A stretch of DNA of 64,000 nt from Patagioenas fasciata (Eukaryota > Chordata > Aves > Columbiformes > Columbidae). This document shows, one piece after another, positions 26,960 through 37,388 of the stretch (position 1 is its first letter; the number at the start of each line of letters is the position of its first letter). The stretch lies in contig NC_092525.1 in assembly GCF_037038585.1 (NCBI RefSeq), positions 32,732,867 to 32,796,866 on the forward strand, given 5' to 3'. Both the position numbers and the translations under genes were made by a program. The notes beneath the pieces are model-generated. The model made no database searches and was not told the DNA's origin. It was given only the letters and a program-made list of their open reading frames with translations.

Positions 26960-27216
26960 TCACCCCAGCGGTCTGGCTTCCCGTGTGGGCTCCCCGCAGA
27001 GCAGAGACGAGTTCAAGGTCACCATCCTGAAATTCAAAGTGCACTGCAGGACTTGGACCCACCTACCTGTGAGATCTCCTTCCTCTTCTCTGATCACGAC
27101 CTCCCGTGACAGCCGTGTTCCTCCAAACAGTGAATCTGCCAGCAAACAGGCAAAATGCTCCTGAGAGAAGGAGATGACTTTTGCAGTAGCTGGATGTGGA
27201 CTACAAACCTTCTTCC
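26960..27216 (-). other. Candidate minus-strand exon with good splice signals
   Basis: On the minus strand a strong acceptor (TTTATTTTTGTCTCTTCAG) ends at 27217 and a good donor (ACAG then GTAGGT) follows at 27066-27061. Together they bound a segment of exactly 150 bp (27067-27216). One frame is open through all 150 bp with phase 1 at both ends; it includes FSQEHFACLLADSLFGG and then REEEGDLT. Read past the donor, the same frame stays open to a stop at 26960. A second, phase-0 frame also runs most of the way and stops near 27094. CpG is locally enriched (about seven between 26960 and 27115). I do not recognise the peptide. Vertebrate introns contain many pseudo-exons with sites this good, so this is a candidate only. 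Confidence 0.25.
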
Positions 27217-28320
27217 CTGAAGAGACAAAAATAAACTCACAAACTTCAGTGCAAACCTCATCTTCCCAGCTGAACATCCCTCAATAATTTCTTCAAACAT
27301 AGCAAAATTCTATAAAATAATCAAACTCTTTTCCCAACAGGTTGAGAAGAGACAGAGGGGAATACTTCATACACAAAGATGCATTCACAGAGACATTGCT
27401 CTTAGTAACATTAAGTGTTTTGCTATTACACTGCATGAGAGTACACAAGAACATACTGAGACCAAACAACACAGTTACAGTGGTATTTCAGGAAGAGGAT
27501 TAGATGTACTATACCAAATCAAATGTGTAATGAAGTACTCACAGAGATATTTGATGTTATTGCCATTGGCCTCTACGCATTGCCAAAAGGAACTGATATC
27601 CTGATGTACGGCTCAAACACAAAAGCAGCCTTTTTTCTTAAAATATCTGGGGACATTTACTTCTTTCCAAAGCTGGTGCTCTCTGCTAACAGGCTGTGTT
27701 TGACAATAGCCTCATATAACATGGTAAATCCTTTGCTTTTGAGTATTTCCTTTCAAATGAGGAAGAACAACACCAGGGTGGCGGTAATTGCCAAAAACCA
27801 TGTCCTGTCAATATTTTCAAGATTTCTCCCAATGTCCACTCTGATCTGAGACAGAGGCAAAACTGGAAAAAAAAAAAAAAGGGAAAAAAAGACACAAAAG
27901 TCATGCACACCAAAAAAACCAAATCATGTCAGTAGAAACTCCCCACTTCGATAATTTCAAAAGATTTCATTTTTATCTCAGTTTTTAAAAGACATGTTTT
28001 GTAATTCTATTCATCAGATATTTCAAACTTGACAAGTGATTTCTGTCTCACTTCGGACCTGTCAAATCAGAATGCTTAAACCCCAGGAAGCATCTTTCAA
28101 GAAGTTATTGGCGTTTATTCATTCCTATTAACTGCTTTAATTTTGAGGAACTGACACCTTCAAGGGAAAAACCCATTTTGCCAGAAAATTCCCAGTCAAA
28201 TCCAACAAATAGCACCCCTCTTGAAGGTCTCAAAAAAAGCTCTGAGTGGTTTTCCCTGAGAGATTGTTCTGTTAATGTTGGACATTAATTTCCATGTGTG
28301 ACAATGTCAGGTCAAAACTG

Positions 28321-28980
28321 TCGAGAAAATACGCAGAGGGCTTCCCTCTGCACGCCACCACAGAGCAGAGCCCGCAGATGTAGGGAAATGCACGGATTGC
28401 GGTACCTTCACAGGAAGAGCCCGATTTCAGAAAACACAGTGTCTGTACCAGTTAGATAAGCTACCTGACCATGGAAACCACAAGAGCAGCAGTGAAGGAG
28501 GAGAACCAGGCTGAGAAGCTGCAGGAGCAGCAGTAAGAGATGAGGATAAAGGTTACTGAAGGTCAAGTACAGCCGGCGCATCGCTGCTGGCACAAAATTG
28601 CTGCTGCATTCCAGGAAATCATTCCCTCTCATCTTCCTGAGCCTGTCACATCCTATTTCGCTTACTGGTTCTTCTTCAAGGTGTTCGTCTTATTTGTCTC
28701 CTTGGGTTTGCTGTTTATCTCCATTTATTCTCAGCGTAATTTGAGGCTCGTGAATTTGAATCCTGCGACTGGAGGGTAGGCGGGGGAGGGCTAACCTGTG
28801 TAATGATCTGGAGAATCTATGTGGGAAGAAGAGAGAGCAAGATTAGTAGAACTGATTACAGCGGGAGTTGTGATGGGAATATCATTTCACCAGAGTGAGC
28901 TGTGGGGGACCGGCTGGTCTGCATCTCGTCATTTTTGCAGAGAAAACTGAAGGAGCTGCGTTACTCTGTGTGAGCCGTGT
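28321..28980. other. CpG-enriched island, possible promoter or exon region
   Basis: By hand count about 16 CpG occur between 28321 and 28790, and about five more up to 28980, whereas neighbouring kilobases have only a few each. GC is near half rather than near 40 percent. Such patches in vertebrate genomes usually mark promoters, exons or young GC-rich repeats. No TATA box is obvious at the edges. The island contains the small plus-strand frame listed next and lies about 300 bp upstream of an old LTR, so a repeat origin is a serious alternative. Confidence 0.45.
28471..28779 (+). other. Candidate small ORF pair interrupted by one stop (unrecognised)
   Basis: An ATG at 28471 sits in a near-ideal start context (CTGACCATGG) and opens a 21-codon charged peptide starting METTRAAVKEENQ. 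It stops at TAA 28534-28536. After one more codon the same frame restarts at ATG 28540 and runs 79 codons to TAG at 28777-28779. That second part has a hydrophobic stretch of about 20 residues near residues 44-63 (WFFFKVFVLFVSLGLLF) followed by a basic segment, as in a single-pass membrane protein. Readings possible: a short upstream ORF plus a small membrane protein; a disabled gene; or chance. Against coding, the hydrophobic stretch is T-rich and ends in TTTATTCTCAG, a textbook splice acceptor, while CAGTAAGAG over the stop resembles a donor. The stretch may therefore be intron 3' end. I cannot name a homologue. Confidence 0.2.
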
Positions 28981-29299
28981 CCAGGAGCTATAAAATTACC
29001 TACTGATGAATAAGCTAGAAAGTTGTCTGAAATGAAGTTCAGGAAGCACTAACATCCCTCATGCAATCCCAGCTTTATGGTAATACATGTTAGATAATTA
29101 GCACCAATGGGTAAGAGGCATGAATGCTCATACATTGAAAGTAAAGCATTAGCATATATTTAACAGATTACAGTTAAATTTATCATGAGCTACCTGCCTC
29201 TGCTGAAACAGTTCTTACAGCAGGAAACTCAGTCCTCCTTTGGAAAAGAAAAAGCTAGTAGGACTTTATATTTGGCTTGCTGGGGGCTCTTTCGAAGAA

Positions 29300-29930
29300 A
29301 CCAAAGCTTGCTATTCACAAATGAACTGTGAAAAGACCCGCTCCCCAGCCTGGGCCCACATGCTGGTGGCCCTGCTGTCCAACCAACCCACTGCAGCCAT
29401 GTCCAATCCCCACAGCCACATGTGGGGCACCCCCAGAAAACTGGAGTTAAAGACAGTGCAGAAAATGCCAGATGGAGAGAAGGGAATGGCAAGAGAAACA
29501 CCAGAGGGAACGCCAAGGAGAGGAGATGCTCCATGGCAGAGCAGATGCCAGTGCAGCCCATGGAGGAACCCATGCTGGAGCAAACGGACACTCCTGACGG
29601 GACTGCAGCCCCTGGAGAGCCCACTCCGGAGCAAAGGAAAGGTGCAAAGAAGAAGGAACAGCAGAGAAGAACTGGACTGGACTGATCACAACCTCCATCC
29701 CTGCTGCACCATTCAATGTGGGTGTAGAAGAACCTGGAGTGAAATGGAGCCTGGGAAAAGCGGGAGGAAAGATGGTATTTTAATATTTGCCTGTTTCCTA
29801 CTGCCTAAGTTAATTATTAAATATTTATTTTAAATGGCAATAAATAAGGATACTTTTTCCCCAAGTCAAATATTTGAGTGATATTGGCTCCTAGATCCTG
29901 CTGAGTTTAGGACTCAAGGTCTACATCTTC
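29300..29930 (+). mobile_element. Old avian ERV-type LTR, plus strand, degraded
   Basis: The stretch has repeated phrases of the type CCCATGCTGGAGCA and GCAGCCC(A/C)TGGAG, then GACTGATCACAACCTCCATC, then GAGTGAAATGGAGCCTGGGA. It ends with a polyadenylation signal AATAAA (29839-29844) and TTTTTCCCCAAGTC. This order of motifs matches a long LTR, probably ERVL-like, that I know as common in bird genomes, so the orientation is plus. It is diverged and its 3' end seems shortened: the usual sequence after CCCAAGTC is largely missing. The 5' border is uncertain. I found no internal retroviral genes nearby, so it is a solo or fragmentary LTR. The open frame of 197 codons across 29240-29833 is a by-product of this repeat and not a host gene. 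Confidence 0.72.
29839..29844 (+). promoter_or_regulatory. LTR polyadenylation signal AATAAA
   Basis: A canonical hexamer sits at the position expected for the R region of the plus-strand LTR. Any transcript entering from the upstream CpG island on the plus strand could end here; that use is inference. Confidence 0.5.
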
Positions 29931-31885
29931 ACTGTAGGACAAGTGTAGATTGATTTGATGCAACCTGCCTTCTCCAGAGGCAAGACACAAAGTTAGTTCA
30001 TCAGTGGTGCCTTGCACCTGCAACAGGAGCTAAACTTTCTTTGAATTACACTCAGTTATATCTTGCATTCATGAGACAGCTCCTGCCCCCTCCTGACATC
30101 CTGCCCTGGATGAAGAACTATCTCTGGCCTTAGTCATGATTATATCATCTTTTAATTTTAGCATTGTAATAGGTCAATATTTGCACTGTGCAGGTCTTTG
30201 ATCCTGATGCTAACAATTTACCAGTTAACTGAATCAAAGATACTCTGTGCCAGCAATCTCCTGGGTAAATGACCTAATTATATTAAACTTGTTTCATGGA
30301 TATCTCAGCCATTGTTATGTTCGTACAACAATTCACACTAAGAGTGCCCTTGACCAAGCATGAGATTCATAATTTGTTCATGGGCTTGTTCTGGTGAGTT
30401 TAAGAAAATACTTTTAAGTTACTATTTAACTGAGGAAATAATCCCTCTACTCGTTCAAAAGAGAAAAGCCCAGAACCTCAAAACACACAGTCCTAGAAAC
30501 AATGCTGAGTGTTTATCATGTCATGTATATTGCAAAACCTAAGTAAAAACCACTTGCATCTATTGAGAACAAAACAGAGAAGGAATAAGATGAATAAGAA
30601 ATGCTACCAGGAAGAGACAGAAAAAGAAGTGTAAATGGAAGTAAGCTACAGCTAAAGTGGCTGTAATATTACTCATGGATGGGATACTCACACATATTAT
30701 GATGTATAAAGTCTGCAATTAAATTTTAAAATAAATTCTTAAAACAAAGAAATTTGTCATTAGAGGAGAAAGATGTTGAGATTTGAGAATATGATAACTC
30801 ATTGTTATCTTGGAATTCTCTTTTGCTCCATGAGTCACTGCAATTTCTGTCTGATAAAGGCAAAGCTGTTTCATATACTCACTAACATTACTCATGTTGT
30901 TACAAGGTACTTGTGGATGATATTTTAAAACGGGATATAAGAAAAGCATTTTTGAGGAACAAATCTTGTTTCTTTTCACATACCCCAACTCACATGAAGC
31001 AGTTGTCTTATTCAGAGCGCAGAACTGGAAACCTAAATTTAAATCACAAAGTCAATGCTTCTTTGTGACATGGTTAGGATACACCACCAGGAGTTAGAAA
31101 ATTTAGGAGGTCGTGTATCTGACACCAGTCAGCATATCTGCACCTGCTTAAAATTTCTATACTGGTCCATAGTGGGATCTGGCAGAAATAAAATAAGCAG
31201 TATCAGAGGCAAGAAGGGAGTTTTTGGGTAAATCCAGGCAGAAAGGCCATCCAAGAATACCCTCTTGCCAAGTTGTGCAGGAAGCACAAGAATTAAGTTG
31301 AGACTCCTGCTTTCATACAGGATTTAACTTCATAAAGACAAGTGACCCAGTGAGAAAGATTGGCAGAGAGATCCACTCCAGAATAACCAATAGACTGAAG
31401 ATTAAAAAAATAACATGAGACAAGGAAGAGGCCCTGGTCAAGCAACACAGACTCTTTCCTTCTCTTCATTTCTTAAGGTTTTGGGACATCTGAAGGCAGA
31501 AGGGGAAATGCATTTGCCATCTAGCTATTCACACCACCAGGATCAATCTGTGAGAGTGAGAGCTGTAGAAACACCTACTGGAGGTGCCTTGGAGAAAAGG
31601 CTGCAGACAGGAAGCATGGTAGGAGACAAAGAACAGGATCCTTGTATTCATTCTACAATTTTCAAACCCCTAGAAAGAGGGAAAGACAAGCCAGAGAGCA
31701 TAAAGAATAACGATGTATTTTCTGTGTTGTTTAAAACACCATAAATACAGGAATTGAAGTGTTCTTTTCTTCCTTTGATTCATGCAGTTGCACCTCTTTT
31801 AGATAGAGAGGAAACAGAAAACAAATGAGTATTCATTCTTATTCACATGATTACTAGTGTGAGTGGAAAAAACACTGCTCTTCTG

Positions 31886-31960
31886 AGCTGAATTCTGCCC
31901 CTTGTTTTTCCTGATCACGGTGCATTACAATCCTGTTCCGCTTAGAATTACTGAGAGTAG
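31886..31960. repeat. Possible decayed copy of the ancient palindromic repeat
   Basis: The segment begins GAGCTGAATTCTGCCCC, a phrase typical of the ends of the palindromic sauropsid repeat described at 4923, and is followed by a weak TTACA-type inner arm. The second half is too diverged to be sure. Confidence 0.3.
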
Positions 31961-32862
31961 AACATTTGCTTCTTCAGAGGACAGACAGGCTTGCTTGAGG
32001 TTTGTGTGTATTGACTTTGTCAACACTAGAGCAATATACATACCTTCAGTGTTTACATGTAACATTTGTCCTATTTTATTTGCTCTTTTTCTTACATTTT
32101 TTTATCACAATAGAAAAATAAAATAGATTCACAGAATGGTTTTTCAAACACCTTCTGTATGTACAAGAACTGAATTTTTCTTACTTAGAAACAAGAGCAG
32201 TAGGTATTCTTCGACAGCTACAATAAGCACATACAATTACAAGTAACTGTACACACAGGAGGCCCTGGGGAAAATGGTTTGGCAAGGTTTGAGTACGAGA
32301 TCTGACACCAAACCAGAACTGGGATTCAAACAAAGGCCTGGTACCAGCGAAATCTAAGTGAGCACTGGATAACTTTGTAAAAGAACAGGAGCTTGACTGC
32401 TTCTGAATAAATGATCATTACATGAAGCTGCTGGAGAACAAAGCCATGGAAAAGCTAAACCCTGTTTACTTCAGATTTAAACAAACGTTATAAGTTTCAT
32501 TCCCAATATCTGTTTGGTCACGTTCCAGGTTTGGCTGCAAAAGTTTTGCAGAACATTAGAAAAAAAAAAATACAGCCCACTCTCCAATCTACATTTTGTA
32601 ATAGAACAGAGTCTTTACAAATTCAATAAATTATTCATGGAGAAGGCAATATTACTATTAGACCCTGGGGTCTTGGGCTCCCCACATGTAAAAGATCTAA
32701 CTCTACACAATCAATCCAGCAGGATAACTCTGTTATACTCTACTTAACCCAGATTGCCTAATAGGGTTTGAAAATGGATTAGTGGATGATGAGCTTGTTT
32801 TAAAGCAATACTATTTCCCAGAAAAGCAGAGGATAATTCCTACTAGCTGGCTTAAGAAATAA

Positions 32863-32900
32863 AATGATCCTAGGTTGGAAAGGAACTTTTCACCAGGTAG
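32863..32900 (-). mobile_element. Possible CR1 LINE 3' fragment
   Basis: The plus-strand text TGATCCTAGGTTGGAAAGGAACTTT resembles the reverse complement of the 3' end of CR1, the main avian LINE, whose antisense copies read GGTTGGAAGGGACCTT. Only about 25 bases support it. A second weak match, GATTCACAGAATGGTTT, lies at 32125-32141, about 700 bp upstream. The two may be remains of separate short insertions or chance. Confidence 0.28.
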
Positions 32901-34420
32901 ACACTGACACATGCAATGACTAGAGACATGGAAGAAGCTAAGCATCCAAACAGGCATCAAGCAAAAACATTCCCACTAAGCAATGCTGTTCGCAGACTCT
33001 TAGAGAGTAGCAAGAATCTAGACTAACAAGAGGGTATCAAAACTGGCTTATTCTTGCAAATTTTCTGAAAGTTATCTATGAGAGGGAAAGCAAGATTTCT
33101 GGAATGGCTACAACTCCTCATCATTACAGCAACTCCCATGACTAATACTGGTACATTGAGGATATCCTAACAGACTTTTATTTACAGAGAGAGGAATAAA
33201 GCTGAAAGCATTTCTAGATACCAAATTTTCATTGCTCAGTAGTTTTGGTGGCCACAGGCCATCTAAAAAACCCAGTAGCTTTTACTATCTATAATGATGG
33301 GTTCCATTTTTATTTATCACAGAAATCTCTGCTCACTATCAAAGCACTGTCATATGGTCATTTTTTATTTTGTGTACGTCAAGATAGCTCTGTTCTTCTC
33401 GCATGCATGCATTTTCATTATATTCCCTTGAAAAACTGAAAATGGCTGGAAATAGCTCCAGGTTGGATTGGACAGAGAAAAGGAAAAGCATAGGAAGCCT
33501 TACCTCTACATGGAGACATCACGGGAGTCCATCAAGCAGATCAGAGATGCACTCTTTTGGGAGGTTTATGGGGAAAAACTTTGTTCTTTTTCATGTGCTA
33601 CCAGCCATCCAGCCTCAACAGTTCCAAGGTTGGAGTCAGGAGTATTCTGCAGAAGATAACTTACAAATATTCACTCAAACAGGAAAAAAAAAATTTGCAT
33701 GCTTCCTGCTTACTGTTGAAAAATATTCTAAATCTGTACTAGGACAGCTTCTCACCAAAGGACAGTGTTAAAAGAATACAACAGAATCTCCATTGAACAG
33801 GAGTTTTGATTTTACGAGTGAGAGAGTGCGTATCAAAATCCATTGCCAAGACTTACAATATTCCAGACAGAGAAGAGAGACATATTCTGAACTTCCTATG
33901 CATCTACTGAAAACAGCTCATATTCTGAATATCAAATCTTTACAGCAAACTGTTCATAGGCAAGCCCTAGGCTGAAAGATGTTCGCATAAAACATTAGTT
34001 GAATAAATTCAAACTAACATATTTCTGGATCCAGTAGAGCAATTTGTAAGAACAGTATCTACCACTGGCGTACATGGTCACTCCGGGGTTCTGTGAAAAC
34101 AGACATGACTCCAGAACTCACAACATTTTACGCTGGTGTAATATATCTCTCTTGTTAACAAAATGGCAGCATGACAAACACAACACAGGAGTACTGCTTG
34201 GCCCCCTTTGTTTAGCACATTTTCTCTCCTTTTATTCTTCAGTACATTTTTTCTCCCAACATGTTTTTTGTTTTCTGTGCTGCTACCTGGCTCTTCCCTT
34301 TCAGACAGCCTCTTCCTGACAGTTATCAGGGTTTAACATACTGTACTAGGAGGCTCGTGAATATTGCTCTTTGATTTTTAGTGCTTTATGATGAATGGCT
34401 AGAAATCGTTGCTGTGGAGG

Positions 34421-34447
34421 AAAAAAAAAAAAAAAAAGGAAAAAAAA
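34421..34447. repeat. A-rich run
   Basis: Seventeen A, a GG interruption and seven to nine more A. This is simple sequence. Confidence 0.9.
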
Positions 34448-36032
34448 GTTTCTGAAAACCTTTGTGCTATTCAGTTCTGCCTGCAAACTCTCCAGCATTG
34501 AATCGCTTTGCTACAGGACTGTCACTCTGCATGCTAGATGTAACAAACCTCCCCCCACCCCGCCCATCAAAAGAGCAAGGTCTAATGTGGGAAAAATAAG
34601 AGCATGAACCTTAAGTCTGATTTTTTTCTTCTTGATTTTTTACTCTCCTATTTTTTAAAAAAAGGCTTCCCAGATGTGCTTAAATTTGAGGTACTTTGTG
34701 TCTTGAATCTTTTGTCACTTCACAACAGACCCCCACCTCTTTTCTCATTACCTAAATAAAAACAGAGAAGCAAGAATTAAAATGTTGGACCCTGGATTAA
34801 AAAGAGTATCCAGCTCAACTGAGAACTACTTTCATCTACGTTTAGCAACCTAGATGAAAGATGGAGCAGGAAAGCCAGTGGGAGAGAAGAGGAACAGCTC
34901 TAGAACAGAAAGGGGAAAATCTGTTCAACTGCACATTTCTGGGAGGGATGTGACGCAAGTAGTCCTACCTCTGGGTTTCTTTAGGTGTATTGTTGCTGTT
35001 GTTGACCCAGAAGCTTTCTGCCAGTGAAATTCAAGGAATAAACTCATCCGGGGCTTCAAGAGCATACAGGTGAAATACATCCTCTAGTCCATCACACCCA
35101 GGCAGAGCATATGCAGCAGGTTCCCCACCTTATAGAAGCCTTGGCAACATATTTGTACCTGGGAAATTCCAGGCAGGAGCAGGGTCACACTGTTCCTGCA
35201 TGCTGCCATCACATCCACACAGCTGGAAACCAGCCTGAAGTCACCACTGCTGAGCCTTCTGTAACACCCTGCAGAGCTGCAAGGATCCTGGCAGGTGAGA
35301 CTGGCTCTTGATGCCACTTCTGCAGGTGATAGGAGGGCAGCGCAGCCCCCAGCAAGCTGGTCCCCTTCCCCAACGGGGCAATCCCACAGCTCTCGGCGAT
35401 GGCTGCGGGTATGGAGCAAGTTCAAAGGAGCAGAGCACCAACCGGTCCACGGGGGATAAGCAAACAAGGTTGTTTTTTTTTCTTCCCAGAAAAAGTAGCT
35501 TCCTATCCTTATTGTTTAGTGAGAAAATAGTCCAGAGTTCTGAACACAAATGTAACACAGCAAAGTTTATGTTCTGTATTTTTTCTTCTTTTTAAGGCAG
35601 CAACTCAAAGTAACCAGGACATACTGCTAGTTCAAATGTGAAAGAGATTTCCTAAGAACATTTACATCTGAGGCCTTAACCACTGGAACCTTAGAGAAGT
35701 CTACTGAGCCCTGCTAATGTCAGGGAAAGAATTAAACCAATTTCTATCAACTGAAGACAATGTTCTTCGCATTGAATCTCAGTTCTCTCTACTGATGAGT
35801 CCACACTCCTCAAATGCTACTGTCCCACAGCAACAAATAGACACTTTCAGTTTGGTTTCCAATGCATCAAACTTCCCAGCAAAAAGCTTCTTTGCATTTC
35901 ACCTGTACCTTTCAACGTCACGCAGATAGCCAGATTCTGTCCTCCCCATCTGCTGCCTCACAAGTGGAGAACTCTGTCAAAAACCAAACAGGAAAACAGC
36001 ATTCTGTGTTGCATGACCACACACTGGGCACC

Positions 36033-36167
36033 CCGAGCACACGTCAGTACAGTACCCATTACACTCCTCTGGTGCTGTGCACGTATCGCTGCTCTCACCA
36101 GCGCGCACTGACGAAGGGCTGGAGGTAGCGGGCAAATGCATCAGTTCTCTCCAGTCCGCGCTGACCG
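36033..36167. other. Small CpG cluster
   Basis: Eleven CpG dinucleotides lie within about 135 bp, while the flanking kilobases have almost none. The motif GCGC followed by an optional A and CTGAC occurs twice (near 36101 and 36157). A minus-strand frame of 90 codons crossing it is cysteine-rich (CTAPEECNGYCTDVC) but matches nothing I know. This could be a regulatory element, an exon or a repeat remnant. Confidence 0.35.
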
Positions 36168-37360
36168 GTGTGTTAAAAGGCTCCACACAGAGATGTGTCA
36201 TTTCACTAAGAAGCCACTTTGCCCTGTGAAATTGGAGTGCTAGGGTCACAGATGACTATGTGGCTCTTGGCTGTAAGGTCACAATTCCTTTCTTGCTAAG
36301 TCCAGCTTCTTTTCTCTGTTCTATCAGATCAGCCTGACGGATTTAATGAGATTCACGGGATTTTCATTTTTCCTAAGAGCCTACTATATTTATAGGCAAG
36401 AAATACTGTCTTGCCCCCCCCTTTCCTTCCCCCAACTGTTCTGTAAAATAGCTCCACCTTTTAGGGGTCCACTGTAAATTTTTTAATACTACAGAGAATC
36501 CTTGATTTGCAAAGGAACACTTAGAGTAGAAGAAGTTTCCTTTGCAATAACCCCCACCCTTCAACTTTTGTATAGTTCTCTTCACAAAGTTCCAAAACAC
36601 TCCGGTTTAGAGGCAAAGCACTCGGAAAGCTTAACATTAAATTAAGCTTTTTTTTTTTTTCCTTTGTTCTGCAGTGTGCATTTTGGGGCAGGGTTGTTAA
36701 GCAAGGAAAGTAACAAAAGATCCTCCACAGAAAAGGTCATTTTCTGGTAGGAGTTTCAGTTCACATGGAGTTTGTTACATTGTTTGCTCGTTTTAAAACT
36801 AGAAACAACATTCAGTTCCATATTCAGAATTTGTATGTCACATCTCAGCCTAGAGCATATTTTTATGGTTAAGTTATAAACCCCTAAATTAAGAATTTAT
36901 CATTAAAAAATACATTACAATTCCTTAGCAATGACATTGCAAACAACAACACTATGATGACAAAAATGATGAAAGGCTATCATACTGTTCAAGACATTGC
37001 CAACAGATTTTGTGTTAACTGCCTGCAATTAAATATCTGTCTTTGTTAATCACAACGTATTAATACGAATTCTGATGGTATTTTTGTAGCTTCCAAAATA
37101 TTATTAAAATAAACAAGTTCAAGAGGAGAAAGAGCAACACAAACAGGGAAACAGACTTTCACAATTATAAAAGCCCTCAGTAACAGACAATTCAGTTTGA
37201 ATAGAAATCTGAATTTCTTAATACAGTTTACCCAGAGCAGGAGACAAGTTCTCTAGTAACCTGATTTAACATGTCTGCCTGGGAGTACTGAGCATTCTGA
37301 ACATTATACTCTGTAACCTTCAGGGGCATCCTAATGAACTAAGGAAAATTAAACTAAACT

Positions 37361-37388
37361 AAATAAATATATATATATATGTATATTT
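37361..37388. repeat. (AT)n microsatellite
   Basis: A dinucleotide run of about six to seven AT units is embedded in AAATAAAT and GTATATTT flanks. Confidence 0.85.

Larger units (their letters stand above)
29931..36032. other. Gene-free stretch with possible repeat fragments
   Basis: No supported gene. Possible repeat fragments are listed at 31886-31960 and 32863-32900. A-rich DNA lies at 34421-34447. A GC-richer patch at 35090-35460 has overlapping open frames on both strands (up to 127 codons) that I do not recognise. Nothing resembles a tRNA, rRNA or known small RNA. Confidence 0.6.

Noticed and set aside
29240-29833. 197-codon open frame, the longest in the window
   Set aside because: It lies on a degraded LTR recognised by motif order and a correctly placed AATAAA. 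The translation has no domain and overlaps other open frames on both strands.
32125-32141. GATTCACAGAATGGTTT as a CR1 end
   Set aside because: Only 17 bases match the antisense 3' end of CR1 and the following sequence does not continue the match, so it is too short to annotate by itself.
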